Below the pieces are notes generated by a model. That model had not been told where the DNA came from. It saw nothing but the letters and a program-made list of their open reading frames with translations, and did no database searches. Shown here piece after piece: positions 4,802 to 5,464 of a DNA stretch of 5,464 nt. Position numbers and translations under genes: made by a program. This DNA is from Anaerolineae bacterium (GTDB lineage: Bacteria; Chloroflexota; Anaerolineae; UBA1429), in NCBI GenBank assembly GCA_007123335.1, contig SKLG01000562.1, forward strand, positions 1 to 5,464, given 5' to 3'. Numbering within the stretch: position 1 is the first letter of the stretch; each line of letters opens with the position of its first letter.

Positions 4802-5464
4802 CTAGGCTTTGGTGGAGCAATAGCTCCGCTCGATGGTCCCGCCCCCCACAACCACCTCGCCCTGATACAGTGCGGCGGTCTGCCCGGGGGTGATGTCGCG
4901 CAGTGGCTGCGCAAACACGATCCGCGCCCGGTCGCCGTCGAGCGGCCAGATGCGCGCCTGCGCAGGCCGCGCCTGATAGCGAATCTTGCACGTCAGCTCG
5001 GCCCCCGGCTCTGGCGGCTCTCCGGCGATATAGGACATCTCGCTGGCTAACAGCGCGTCGCGCCCCAGCTCCTCGCGAAAGCCGACGATGAGGGCGTTGC
5101 GCGCCGGGTCAAGCGCGATCACGTACAGGGGCTGCGGCGCCGAGATCCCCAGCCCACCCCGTTGCCCCACGGTATAGGCGGCCAATCCCTGATGCTCGCC
5201 TAACAGCCGTCCTTTGCGGTCATAGATCGGCCCCGGCGTCAGAGCCTGGGGCACCCGTTGGCGCAAGAACTCGCGATAGTCCCTGGCGGCCAGAAAGCAA
5301 ATGTCCTGGCTTTCGCCGCGCTGGGCCACAGGAAGCCGCCGTTGGCGCGCCCACTCGCGCACCTGCTCTTTGGTCCACGCCCCCAGCGGAAAGAGTGCCC
5401 TGGACAGCTCCTGTTGCCCCAGACGACTCAGAAAATAGGACTGATCCTTGCGTCTGTCAACCCC
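4802..5464 (-). CDS. mnmA: tRNA-specific 2-thiouridylase MnmA, C-terminal part (runs off the right edge)
   Basis: The visible 220 residues are the C-terminal part of MnmA, about 60% of the usual 360-370 residue enzyme. MnmA activates the wobble uridine (U34) of tRNA-Lys, -Glu and -Gln with ATP and places sulfur on C2, giving s2U. Numbering from the window edge, GVDRRKDQSYFL (1-12) is the conserved KDQSYFL block and LFPLG lies at 24-28. ESQDICF (51-57) carries Cys56, which corresponds to the persulfide-carrying second catalytic cysteine. GPIYDRKGRLLGEHQGL (78-94) and YTVGQRGGLGI (97-107) mark the central region, where the common QRKGLG is QRGGLG here. The C-terminal beta-barrel holds KIRYQ (160-164), TPGQ (192-195) and GGGTIE (207-212). 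The ATP-binding PP-loop and the first catalytic cysteine lie outside the window. It is the first gene of the right-hand minus-strand cluster within view. Confidence 0.97.
   Translation of the reverse strand, partial: GVDRRKDQSYFLSRLGQQELSRALFPLGAWTKEQVREWARQRRLPVAQRGESQDICFLAARDYREFLRQRVPQALTPGPIYDRKGRLLGEHQGLAAYTVGQRGGLGISAPQPLYVIALDPARNALIVGFREELGRDALLASEMSYIAGEPPEPGAELTCKIRYQARPAQARIWPLDGDRARIVFAQPLRDITPGQTAALYQGEVVVGGGTIERSYCSTKA

Noticed and set aside
4484..5050. Plus-strand open frame of 188 codons across the 84-residue gene and mnmA
   Set aside because: It runs antisense through conserved MnmA sequence and the intergenic gap, with no family resemblance.

Overview
The window (roughly 60% G+C) looks like an ordinary chromosomal segment of a free-living bacterium. 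The mix of genes suggests a member of the Chloroflexota: a DUF5107 protein beside a rhomboid protease, a bifunctional Nnr with hydrophilic inserts, and a YtxH protein grouped with small membrane proteins near mnmA. This assignment rests on general family knowledge, not on a marker gene, and is tentative. I see no phage, IS, CRISPR, toxin-antitoxin, tRNA or rRNA signature. Coding density is high and most genes have a strong GGAGG-type ribosome binding site.

Layout. Left arm, minus strand: a rhomboid intramembrane serine protease (956-1633) is followed after 23 bases by a DUF5107 protein (start 932) that runs off the left edge; the two probably form an operon. A 164-base divergent region (1634-1797) holds an extended -10 promoter reading left and a TTGACA/TAGAAT promoter reading right. 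Centre, plus strand: nnr (1798-3495), a complete bifunctional NAD(P)H-hydrate epimerase/dehydratase with an in-frame 15-bp tandem repeat and other low-complexity inserts. A perfect 18-bp hairpin (3537-3575) lies between nnr and the genes converging on it. Right arm, all minus strand and read right to left: the 3' part of mnmA (tRNA 2-thiouridylase, entering from the right edge), an 84-residue triple-membrane-span protein, a 127-residue single-span protein and a YtxH-domain protein ending at 3609. A candidate extended -10 promoter overlapping the end of the 84-residue gene could drive the last two genes separately.

How the genes relate. Nnr repairs hydrated NAD(P)H and MnmA makes the 2-thio group of wobble uridine in tRNA; both are housekeeping. 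The 127-residue and YtxH proteins share a plan (an N-terminal membrane anchor followed by a charged helical tail) and probably work together at the membrane. The rhomboid and DUF5107 genes are linked by position only. I found no convincing undescribed system. The best leads are the membrane-protein cluster next to mnmA and the expanded repeat in nnr.
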